A stretch of DNA of 64,000 nucleotides, from positions 3,720,001 to 3,784,000 of the forward strand of contig NZ_LT963352.1 in NCBI RefSeq assembly GCF_900236475.1. The letters run 5' to 3'. The stretch's first letter is position 1, and the number at the start of each line of letters is the position of its first letter. Below, piece by piece: positions 9,203-16,470 of this stretch. Origin of the DNA: Streptomyces chartreusis NRRL 3882 (GTDB taxonomy: Bacteria; Actinomycetota; Actinomycetes; Streptomycetales; Streptomycetaceae). The position numbers and the translations under genes are program-made. A model generated the notes under the pieces. It saw nothing but the letters and a program-made list of their open reading frames with translations. It had not been told where the DNA came from and ran no database searches.

Positions 9203-9316
9203 CCGTACCGGAGCGGCGGCCGGTGGCGGATCCTTTGGCCTGCACGCCGAAAGTCCAGCTCAGCAGCCCACCCGGTCACCCTCCCGATGGCGCAACATTC
9301 CCGCAACACCACTTTT

Positions 9317-9329
9317 CCTATCGGATAGG
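9317..9329. promoter_or_regulatory. palindrome CCTATC-G-GATAGG in front of the regulator gene
   Basis: A 13-base near-perfect palindrome (6-bp arms around one base) ends directly before the ATG at 9331 and 14 bases before the ATG at 9343. Its position at the presumed -10/start region of the GntR-type gene makes it a strong candidate operator for autoregulation and for control of the downstream AprBA-like operon. The AT content of the arms stands out from the surrounding GC-rich sequence. The identity of the binding protein is inferred from position only. Confidence 0.5.
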
Positions 9330-9342
9330 TATGGTCCGAGCC

Positions 9343-10131
9343 ATGCCCAGCGACCGCATCCGAGACCACGCCGGCCAGGGAGCCGCGACCACCGTCGCCG
9401 CCCACCGCGCGCGGCGCCGGCTGCGCGCCGACCGGGCCCGGCAACTGGCCGACCTGCTCCGCCGGCAACTGCTCACGGGCGCCTTCCCCGACGGCACGCT
9501 CCCCCACGAGTCGGCCCTCGCCACCGAGTACGGCACCAGCCGCAACACCGTCCGCGAGGCGCTCGACCTGCTGCGGGCCGAGGGCCTCGTGGCACGCCAG
9601 CCCGGCGTCGGCACCGTGGTCGTGGCCCACAAGTACCCCCACGGCCTCGACCGCCTGATGGGCCTCGCGGAAACCCTCCGCGAACACGGCCGGGTCACCA
9701 ACGAGGTCCGCACCATGGGCCCCGCCCCGGCGCCCGCGCCCGTCGCCGGACGGCTCCAGCTCGCGCCCGGCACCGACGTCCTCTACATCGAACGCCTGCG
9801 CCGCCTCAACGGTCTCCCCCTGTCTCTCGACCTCACCTACATCCCTCTCGACATCGGCACCGAACTGCTCGGCGCCGACCTGGAGAACACCGACGTCTTC
9901 CGCCTCCTGGAAGCCGTCACCGGCCGGCGCCTCGGCCACGCCGAGATCACCCTGGAAGCGGTCAGCGCGGACACCCACTCGGCCGCCGTCCTCGAGGCCC
10001 CGCGCGGCGCCGCCGTCCTCATGCTGGAACGCCTCACCCACCTCGCGGACGGCCGCCCGGTCGACCTGGAGTTCATCCGCTTCCGCGGCGACCGCATCAC
10101 CATGAGCGGCCTGCTGCACCGCTCCCAGTAG
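9343..10131 (+). CDS. GntR-family regulator, HutC/UTRA type
   Basis: A 262-residue two-domain repressor. The N-terminal winged helix-turn-helix is seen at about residues 28-95: LLTGAFPDGTLPHESALA followed by YGTSRNTVREALDLLRAEG and a GVGTVV wing. The C-terminal UTRA-type ligand domain follows, with LYIERLRRLNGLPLSLDLTYIP and a terminal FRGDRITMSG. HutC-type proteins are usually released from DNA by a small metabolite of the pathway they control. The ATG at 9343 or the one at 9331 could be the start; neither has a good ribosome site, and a leaderless transcript is possible. It lies 33 bases before the ferredoxin gene on the same strand and most likely controls that operon. Confidence 0.88.
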   Translation: MPSDRIRDHAGQGAATTVAAHRARRRLRADRARQLADLLRRQLLTGAFPDGTLPHESALATEYGTSRNTVREALDLLRAEGLVARQPGVGTVVVAHKYPHGLDRLMGLAETLREHGRVTNEVRTMGPAPAPAPVAGRLQLAPGTDVLYIERLRRLNGLPLSLDLTYIPLDIGTELLGADLENTDVFRLLEAVTGRRLGHAEITLEAVSADTHSAAVLEAPRGAAVLMLERLTHLADGRPVDLEFIRFRGDRITMSGLLHRSQ

Positions 10132-10164
10132 CCCACCCGCTCGCGCACTCTCCTGGAGACATCC

Positions 10165-10392
10165 ATGCCCTTGGCGCCCCAGCGGGCCGACGTGCCCGTG
10201 ACCATCGACGAGTCGAAGTGCATCGACGGCTGCACGCTCTGCGTGGACATGTGCCCGCTGGACTCCCTCGCCATCGACGAGCGCAACGGCAAGGCCTACA
10301 TGCATGTCGACGAGTGCTGGTACTGCGGCCCGTGCGCGGCCCGCTGCCCCACCGGAGCCGTCACGGTCAACATGCCCTATCTGCTCCGGTGA
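10165..10392 (+). CDS. AprB-like 2x[4Fe-4S] ferredoxin
   Basis: A 75-residue protein with two cluster motifs: CIDGCTLCVDMCP (Cx3Cx2Cx3CP) and CWYCGPCAARCP (Cx2Cx2Cx3CP). Both the spacing and the ECWYC...TGAVTVN segment recall the beta subunit of adenylylsulfate reductase (AprB), but the protein is about half the length of dissimilatory AprB and lacks its C-terminal tail. It is expected to shuttle electrons to or from the AprA-like flavoprotein encoded four genes downstream. The ATG has a good CTGGAG site. It lies 15 bases before the binding-protein gene, so it is co-transcribed with the transporter. Whether it binds two clusters in vivo is inference from the cysteines. Confidence 0.88.
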   Translation: MPLAPQRADVPVTIDESKCIDGCTLCVDMCPLDSLAIDERNGKAYMHVDECWYCGPCAARCPTGAVTVNMPYLLR

Positions 10393-10407
10393 GAGGCCCG
10401 AACCACC

Positions 10408-11769
10408 ATGTCCCGAACGATCACGACACGCACAGCAGTCGCGATATCCGCCGTCGTCCTCCTGCTCCCTCTCAGCGCCTGCGGCGGTGATGCCGAGGCG
10501 GGCAGCGGCTCCACCGTCACCGTCACCGTCGGCTACCAGTCCAGGACGATCAACACCGTCACGGCGGGCACCCTCCTGCGCTCCCTCGGCTCCTTCGAGA
10601 AGCAGCTGAACGCCCTGCACGACGGCGTGCACTACAAGGTGGACTGGCAGGACTACGCCACCGGCGCCCCCATCACCGCCCAGATGACCGCGGGGAAGAT
10701 CGACATCGGCTCGATGGGCGACTTCCCGCTGCTCATCAACGCGGCCCGCGGCAAGCAGCTGAACAGCCCGACCCGTCTGGTGTCGGTCACCGGCTACAAC
10801 CTGCGCGGCGGCCTCAACACGATCGTCACCGCGCCCGGTTCGAAGCTGGCCTCGCTGAAGGACGTGAAGGGCAAGAAGGTCTCCACGAGCGTCGGATCGG
10901 CCGCCGACGGCACCCTCGTCCGGGCTCTCCAGCGCGCCGGCATCGACCCGGACAGCGGCATCGAGAAGCTCAACCAGCAGCCCTCCGTCGGCGCCTCCGC
11001 CCTCACGGCGGGCAGCACGGACGCGCTGTCGCAGTTCGTCGCCTGGCCGGGCCTGCTCGCCTACCAGGGCAAGGCGAAGGCGATCTACGACGGCGCCCGG
11101 CTGAACCTGCCCACCTTCCACGGCGTCACCGCCCGCGAGGACTTCGCGAAACAGCGGCCGGCCGTGCTGGAGGCGTTCCTGAAGGCCCAGGCGGAGGCGA
11201 CCGACTACCTGAACGACCACCCGGTGGACGCCGCCGAGAAGGTCGCGAAGGCGACGGGTCTGCCCGCCGAGGTCGTCTACCTCTACAACGGCGCTCACGG
11301 CATCGCCACCTTCGACCCGGCGATCAAGCCCCAGCTCGTCTCCGCACTGAAGCAGGACGTCTCGGTCCTCAAGTCGGCGAAACTCACCGGCGACGTGGAC
11401 GTCGACTCCTTCGTCGACGACCAGTACGTGAAGAAGGCCCTCGGACCGAAGGCGTACGCCGAGCGTCTCGCCACGAAGCCCGCACCGGCCGCGAGCGAGG
11501 CCTGGCCCAGGGGCGCCTCGAAGACCGTCACCTTCAACTCCCCCTCTCAGCTGCTGCATTACGTGGCCGGGCACGGCGACGCCCTCCGCGCCGCCTACGT
11601 CCCCGACACCACCACCGGCACCCTCTGGTTCGCCGACAAGGCCGTGTGGGTGGCCGACGGTGACAAACTGCTGCCCTTCGTCGCGCCCGACACCGCGCAG
11701 GCGTACGTCGCCGGGCACGGCGGGGCGCGTGTCGTCCCGTACGCCGACGCTCTGGAGCGGGCCTCGTGA
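10408..11769 (+). CDS. SsuA/TauA/NrtA-type substrate-binding lipoprotein with NosL-like C-terminal domain
   Basis: A 453-residue lipoprotein: signal peptide with lipobox LSAC (Cys near residue 27), then a periplasmic-binding fold of the sulfonate/taurine/nitrate type (residues 40-340), with GYQSRTINTVTAG, TAGKIDIGSMGDFPLL and VKGKKVSTSVGSAADG. Residues about 371-453 form an extra domain, VTFNSPSQLLHYV...AAYVPDTTTG...ADKAVWV...AQAYVAGHGGARVVPY, whose pattern matches the C-terminal half of NosL. The N-terminal copper-type CxxC of NosL is missing. A stop-start GTGA overlap couples it to the permease. The substrate is unknown; sulfonate or another organosulfur compound is the family-based guess. 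Confidence 0.85.
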   Translation: MSRTITTRTAVAISAVVLLLPLSACGGDAEAGSGSTVTVTVGYQSRTINTVTAGTLLRSLGSFEKQLNALHDGVHYKVDWQDYATGAPITAQMTAGKIDIGSMGDFPLLINAARGKQLNSPTRLVSVTGYNLRGGLNTIVTAPGSKLASLKDVKGKKVSTSVGSAADGTLVRALQRAGIDPDSGIEKLNQQPSVGASALTAGSTDALSQFVAWPGLLAYQGKAKAIYDGARLNLPTFHGVTAREDFAKQRPAVLEAFLKAQAEATDYLNDHPVDAAEKVAKATGLPAEVVYLYNGAHGIATFDPAIKPQLVSALKQDVSVLKSAKLTGDVDVDSFVDDQYVKKALGPKAYAERLATKPAPAASEAWPRGASKTVTFNSPSQLLHYVAGHGDALRAAYVPDTTTGTLWFADKAVWVADGDKLLPFVAPDTAQAYVAGHGGARVVPYADALERAS

Positions 11770-12644
11770 CGCGCTATGTGCTCCGGGTGGTCTCGCTGGC
11801 CGCCGCTCTCGGCCTCTGGCAGGCGCTGACCAGCCTGCATGTCGACCTGTGGCTGCGCTTCTCGCAGTTCCCGACGGTCACCGAGGTGGCCCGGGCCTTC
11901 GCCGCCCGGCTGTCCGGGCCGGACTACTGGACGGACCTCACCGACAGCCTCACCCGGATCCTCACCGGCTTCCTGCTGGCCGCCGTCCTGGGCGTGGCCA
12001 CGGGCGTGCTCGTGGCCCGCTCGCGGCTCGCCGAGGACCTGCTCGGGCCGCTGCTGGAAGTGGTCCGTCCGATCCCGGCCATCGCGCTCGTCCCCGTCGC
12101 GATCCTGCTCTTCCCCTCCAACGAACAGGGCATCGTCTTCATCACCTGCACCGCCGCCTTCTTCCCGGTCCTGGTCTCCACCCGGCACGCGGTGCGCGCC
12201 CTGACCCCCACGTGGGAGGAGGCGGTGCGCACCATGGGCGGGGGCCGGTGGCGGATCCTCGGCTCGGTCGTCCTGCCGGGCGCGCTGCCCGGCGTGTTCG
12301 GCGGCCTGTCCGTCGGCATCGGCGTCTCGTGGATCTGTGTGATCTCCGCCGAGATGATCTCCGGCCAGTACGGCGTCGGCTACCGCACCTGGCAGGACTA
12401 CACCGTCGTCGACTACCCGGGCGTGTTCGTCGGCATGGTCACCATCGGCGTGCTCGGCTGGGTCACCTCCACGGCCGTGGAACTGCTGGGCCGCCGCCTC
12501 ACCCGCTGGCTTCCCCGCACCGCGTACGTCCCCGGTGCCCGGCCTCCCAGGCCCGCCCGGTCCGTGAAACCCGCGCCGCCCGCCCCCGCCGCCGTACCCG
12601 GCGGGCCCGCGTCCGAGGAGGTACGCGATGAGCACCTCGTCTGA
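11766..12644 (+). CDS. ABC transporter permease, SsuC/TauC type
   Basis: A 292-residue inner-membrane permease with about six helices. The binding-protein-dependent EAA loop is visible around residues 148-170 (WEEAVRTMGGGRWRILGSVVLPGALPG). This is the loop that docks the ATPase. The C-terminal 45 residues are a Pro/Ala-rich tail. The GTG start overlaps the stop of the binding-protein gene, and its 3' end overlaps the ATPase gene by 17 bases. Together the three genes encode a complete importer of the sulfonate/nitrate/taurine family, with a single homodimeric permease. Confidence 0.92.
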   Translation: MTRYVLRVVSLAAALGLWQALTSLHVDLWLRFSQFPTVTEVARAFAARLSGPDYWTDLTDSLTRILTGFLLAAVLGVATGVLVARSRLAEDLLGPLLEVVRPIPAIALVPVAILLFPSNEQGIVFITCTAAFFPVLVSTRHAVRALTPTWEEAVRTMGGGRWRILGSVVLPGALPGVFGGLSVGIGVSWICVISAEMISGQYGVGYRTWQDYTVVDYPGVFVGMVTIGVLGWVTSTAVELLGRRLTRWLPRTAYVPGARPPRPARSVKPAPPAPAAVPGGPASEEVRDEHLV

Positions 12645-13440
12645 GACCGTCCTGAGCACCTCGTCCGAGGCCGTCGCCGCCGGCGCGCCGGTCCGCGGCA
12701 CCCGGCTCACCCTGACCGGCGCCTCCCTCGGCCGACCCGGCGCGCCCGCCCTGGACGGCGTCGACCTGGACATCGCGCCCGGCGAGATCCTCACCGTCGT
12801 CGGCCCCTCCGGCTGCGGCAAGTCGACCCTCCTGCGCACCCTGGCCGGCCTGCTGCCGCCGCTCGACGGGGGGATCACCCAGGACGGGCACCCGCTGACC
12901 GGTCCCTCGGCCGGCCGCGCCCTGGTCTTCCAGGAGGACGCCCTGCTCCCCTGGCGCACCCTGCGCGCCAACGTCGAACTCCCCCTCGCCATCCGAGGCC
13001 TGCCCCGAGCCGAACGCCGGGAACAGGCCGACGCCTGGCTGGAGCGGGTCGGACTGGGCACGCAGGCGCGGCAGTTGCCGCACCGGGTCTCCGGCGGCCA
13101 GCGCCAGCGGGTCCAGCTGGCCCGCGCCCTCGCCGCGCGCCCCCGCGCCGTCCTGATGGACGAGCCGTTCGGCGCCCTCGACGCCCAGACCCGCGCGGGC
13201 ATGCAGGACCTGCTGGTCGAGGTGCTGCACGGCACCGGCGCGACCGTCGTCTTCGTCACCCACGACGTGGACGAGGCGCTCTTCCTCGGCGACCGCGTGG
13301 CCCTGCTCGGCGCGGGCGGCCTCGTCGCCGTACGGGACGTGCCCCGGCCGCGTGACCGCGGCGCGCACGACGACCCGGCGCGCCTGGCCCTGCGGCGCGA
13401 CGTCCTCAGCTCGCTCGGTACGACCTCGCCCGGTACGTGA
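12628..13440 (+). CDS. ABC transporter ATPase, SsuB/TauB type
   Basis: A 270-residue nucleotide-binding subunit. Walker A GPSGCGKST, Q-loop LVFQEDALLPW, signature VSGGQRQRVQLARAL, Walker B AVLMDEPFGALDA and switch His in FVTHDVDEA are all intact. Family members energise import of sulfonates, taurine or nitrate. The ATG has a GGAGG site placed inside the end of the permease gene. A GTG at 13437 overlaps its stop, and a better-spaced GTG at 13452 follows, so translation of the flavoprotein is coupled to it. Confidence 0.94.
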   Translation: MSTSSETVLSTSSEAVAAGAPVRGTRLTLTGASLGRPGAPALDGVDLDIAPGEILTVVGPSGCGKSTLLRTLAGLLPPLDGGITQDGHPLTGPSAGRALVFQEDALLPWRTLRANVELPLAIRGLPRAERREQADAWLERVGLGTQARQLPHRVSGGQRQRVQLARALAARPRAVLMDEPFGALDAQTRAGMQDLLVEVLHGTGATVVFVTHDVDEALFLGDRVALLGAGGLVAVRDVPRPRDRGAHDDPARLALRRDVLSSLGTTSPGT

Positions 13441-13451
13441 AAGGCACCCCG

Positions 13452-16298
13452 GTGACCACCTCCGTGAACCCCCCTGCGGACGCTCCCCTGGCCGTCCCGT
13501 CCCTCGCCGACGCCGAGGAACTGACCTGCGACGTCCTCGTCATCGGCGGCGGCACCGCCGGCACCATGGCGGCCCTGACCGCCGCCGAGCACGGCGCGAA
13601 CGTACTCCTCCTGGAGAAGGCCCACGTCCGCCACTCCGGCGCGCTCGCCATGGGCATGGACGGCGTGAACAACGCTGTCATCCCGGGCCGCGCCGAACCC
13701 GACGACTACGTCGCCGAGATCACCCGCGCCAACGACGGCATCGTCGACCAGTCCACCGTCCGCCAGACCGCCACCCGCGGCTTCGCCATGGTGCAGCGGC
13801 TGGAGTCGTACGGCGTGAAGTTCGAGAAGGACGAGCACGGCGACTACGCGGTCCGCCAGGTCCACCGCTCCGGCTCCTACGTCCTGCCGATGCCGGAGGG
13901 CAAGGACGTCAAGAAGGTCCTCTACCGGCAGCTGCGGCGGCGCGAGATGCGGGAGAGGATCCGCATCGAGAACCGGGTGATGCCGGTGCGCGTGCTCACG
14001 GCCGGGGGCCGGGCCGTGGGGGCGGCCGGCTTCAACACCCGTACGGGGCGGTTCGTCCAGGTCCGCGCCGGTGCGGTGATCCTCGCGACCGGCGCCTGCG
14101 GCCGCCTCGGCCTGCCCGCCTCCGGCTACCTCTACGGCACCTACGAGAACCCCACCAACGCGGGCGACGGCTACGCCATGGCCTACCACGCGGGCGCCGA
14201 GCTCACCGGCATCGAGTGCTTCCAGATCAACCCGCTGATCAAGGACTACAACGGCCCCGCCTGCGCCTACGTCGCCAACCCCTTCGGCGGCTACCAGGTC
14301 AACCGGCACGGCGAACGCTTCGTCGACTCCGACTACTGGTCCGGCCAGATGATGGCCGAGTTCGCGGCGGAGGTGGCGTCCGACCGGGGCCCGGTCTACC
14401 TGAAGCTGAGCCATCTCCCCGAGGAGTCCGTCTCGGCCCTGGAGACGATCCTCCACTCGACCGAACGCCCGACCCGCGGCACCTTCCACTCCGGCCGCGG
14501 CCACGACTACCGCACCCACGACGTCGAGATGCACATCTCGGAGATCGGTCTGTGCGGCGGCCACTCCGCTTCCGGCGTCCGCGTGGACGACCACGCCCGC
14601 ACGACCGTCCCGCGCCTGTACGCGGCCGGCGACCTGGCCTGCGTCCCGCACAACTACATGATCGGCGCGTTCGTCTTCGGTGACCTGGCCGGCGCGGACG
14701 CCTCCCAGTACTCGGCGTACGAAGGGGAGTTGCCCGTTGAGCAGCTCCGGGAGGCGCACGAGCTGATCTACCGCCCGCTGCGCAATCCCGACGGCCCGCC
14801 GCAGCCCCAGGTCGAGTACAAGCTGCGCCGCTTCGTGAACGACTACGTGGCCCCGCCGAAGTCCGGTGCCCGGCTGTCGCTGGCCCTGGAGGCCTTCGAG
14901 CGGATGCGCGCCGACATCGCGGCGATGGGCGCCCGCACGGCGCACGAGCTGATGCGCTGCGCGGAGGTCACCTTCATCCGCGACTGCGCGGAGATGGCCG
15001 CGCGGTCCTCCCTGGCCCGCACGGAGTCCCGCTGGGGCCTCTACCACGAGCGCCTCGACCATCCCGCTCGGGACGACGCGTCCTGGTTCCACCATCTCGA
15101 TCTGCACAAGTCCCCCTCTGGTGCGATGGAGTTCACGGCCCGTCCCGTGGCTCCCTATCTCGTTCCGGTCGACGGCTTCACGCCCGTCGGCGGCTCGTCC
15201 CGTTCCCTCGGCGAGGTCCACGCCGAGGACGTGGCGACGGCGGGGTCGCGGGACGTGGCGCCGGTGGCGGCCCGGGTGGGGGCTGACGGCACCGAGCAGG
15301 AACGGACTCCGAGTGAGCGGCACGCGCCCTCCGCTCCCGCCCTGGAACAGTCCTCCCCTCCGGCCCCGGAACAGTCCTCCGCCCGTCTCCTCGAACTCGT
15401 CGCGCTCGCCGATGAGGAGCCCGAACTCGCCGCCCTTCAGCCCTACCTGACCGACCCCGTGCCCGCGGTCCGGCGCGAGGCGGTCACCGTGCTCACCGAG
15501 ACGCTGCCGCCGGGAACCGGCCCCGCCCTCGCCGCCGCCCTGCGCGACACCGCCGCCGAGGTCCGTGCCACCGCGGCCGCGTCACTGCGCGAGCTCGTCG
15601 AAACGCTCCCGCCCGAGCCCGACCTGCGCGACGGTCTCGCCGCCGCCCTGGCCGAGCCCGACCCGGTGGTCCGCGCCGCCGCGCTGGACGTCCTGCGCGC
15701 CCTGCGCCTCGGCGACACCGACCTGTTCGCGGACGCCCTGGCAGACTCCGACATCGCGGTCCGCATCGAGGCCGTGCGCGCGCTGGTGTCGGTCGACGCC
15801 GCCGGCGAACTGGCCCAGGCGGCTGTCGCCGACCCGTCCCGCGAGGTCCGGGTGGCGATCGCCAAGGGGCTGGCCACCGTGGGTGCGGAGCGGCTGGCGG
15901 GTGACCTCCCGTCGACCGCCGACCCGGCCGCCGACGTCATCGCCGCGGCCCTCACCGGCCTCCTCGACGACCCCGACGCCCTGGTCCGCGCAGCGGCCTA
16001 CGGCGCGCTGGGTGCCACCGGCTGCCCGGCACGCCTGACCGTGCGTGCCGTGGCGGCCCTGTCCGAGCAGGCCTGGCAGGTGCGGGCCGGAGCCGCCACG
16101 GCCCTGTCCGTCGCCGACCCCGAGGTGGCCGTCCCCGCCCTCGCGAAGTCCCTCGCCGACGCCAACGCCGACGTCCGCAAGGCCGCCGTCCTGGCCCTGA
16201 CCCGACACCGCACGACCGAGGAGGCCCACGCGGCCCTCGCCACGGCTACGACGGACTCCGACGCGGACGTCAGGGCTTACGCGGCACGAGCTCTGTGA
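13452..16298 (+). CDS. AprA/fumarate-reductase-type flavoprotein fused to HEAT repeats
   Basis: A 948-residue protein of unusual architecture. Residues 1-590 are an FAD-dependent subunit of the AprA/SdhA/FrdA superfamily: dinucleotide fold DVLVIGGGTAGTMAA, HSGALAMGMDGVNNAV, a capping domain, and the C-terminal FAD loop TVPRLYAAGDLACVPH. A Pro/Ser-rich linker (about 600-640) leads to nine HEAT-like units of about 31 residues, each with a DxxVRxxA core, to the C-terminus. Canonical AprA reduces or forms APS with AprB; here the ferredoxin partner is the AprB-like gene upstream. The GTG at 13452 has AAAGG at the right distance; a GTG at 13437 is the alternative. The reaction and substrate are unknown. 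HEAT repeats suggest a protein-docking surface. Confidence 0.85.
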   Translation: MTTSVNPPADAPLAVPSLADAEELTCDVLVIGGGTAGTMAALTAAEHGANVLLLEKAHVRHSGALAMGMDGVNNAVIPGRAEPDDYVAEITRANDGIVDQSTVRQTATRGFAMVQRLESYGVKFEKDEHGDYAVRQVHRSGSYVLPMPEGKDVKKVLYRQLRRREMRERIRIENRVMPVRVLTAGGRAVGAAGFNTRTGRFVQVRAGAVILATGACGRLGLPASGYLYGTYENPTNAGDGYAMAYHAGAELTGIECFQINPLIKDYNGPACAYVANPFGGYQVNRHGERFVDSDYWSGQMMAEFAAEVASDRGPVYLKLSHLPEESVSALETILHSTERPTRGTFHSGRGHDYRTHDVEMHISEIGLCGGHSASGVRVDDHARTTVPRLYAAGDLACVPHNYMIGAFVFGDLAGADASQYSAYEGELPVEQLREAHELIYRPLRNPDGPPQPQVEYKLRRFVNDYVAPPKSGARLSLALEAFERMRADIAAMGARTAHELMRCAEVTFIRDCAEMAARSSLARTESRWGLYHERLDHPARDDASWFHHLDLHKSPSGAMEFTARPVAPYLVPVDGFTPVGGSSRSLGEVHAEDVATAGSRDVAPVAARVGADGTEQERTPSERHAPSAPALEQSSPPAPEQSSARLLELVALADEEPELAALQPYLTDPVPAVRREAVTVLTETLPPGTGPALAAALRDTAAEVRATAAASLRELVETLPPEPDLRDGLAAALAEPDPVVRAAALDVLRALRLGDTDLFADALADSDIAVRIEAVRALVSVDAAGELAQAAVADPSREVRVAIAKGLATVGAERLAGDLPSTADPAADVIAAALTGLLDDPDALVRAAAYGALGATGCPARLTVRAVAALSEQAWQVRAGAATALSVADPEVAVPALAKSLADANADVRKAAVLALTRHRTTEEAHAALATATTDSDADVRAYAARAL

Positions 16299-16470
16299 GG
16301 GTGAGGTCGGGGCGTGGATGTACCCGGTCTGGACGCGCCCGTCCGAGGACGCCGACAAATGTCGTAGCCGTAGATCAGCGCCACATGTCCCCCTGTCCCG
16401 GATCGCACCGCACCCTCCCACGACCCGCCCCTTGGCCCTGCCGATGCCCCACCCCTGCCGGAGTGCGGCC
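16299..16470. other. convergent intergenic region
   Basis: A 172-base gap between the converging flavoprotein and recQ stop codons. No strong hairpin or additional gene was seen here. Confidence 0.4.

Noticed and set aside
7819..11718. A 1299-codon minus-strand open frame opposite fahA to the binding protein
   Set aside because: No domain is recognisable and it is Val/Gly/Arg/His-rich shadow; the plus strand encodes fahA, the M56 peptidase, GntR, ferredoxin and binding protein with clear motifs.
10165..16298. A classical dissimilatory APS reductase operon
   Set aside because: The AprB-like protein is half-length, the AprA-like protein carries HEAT repeats, and sat/dsr/qmo genes are absent; the operon is built around an importer.
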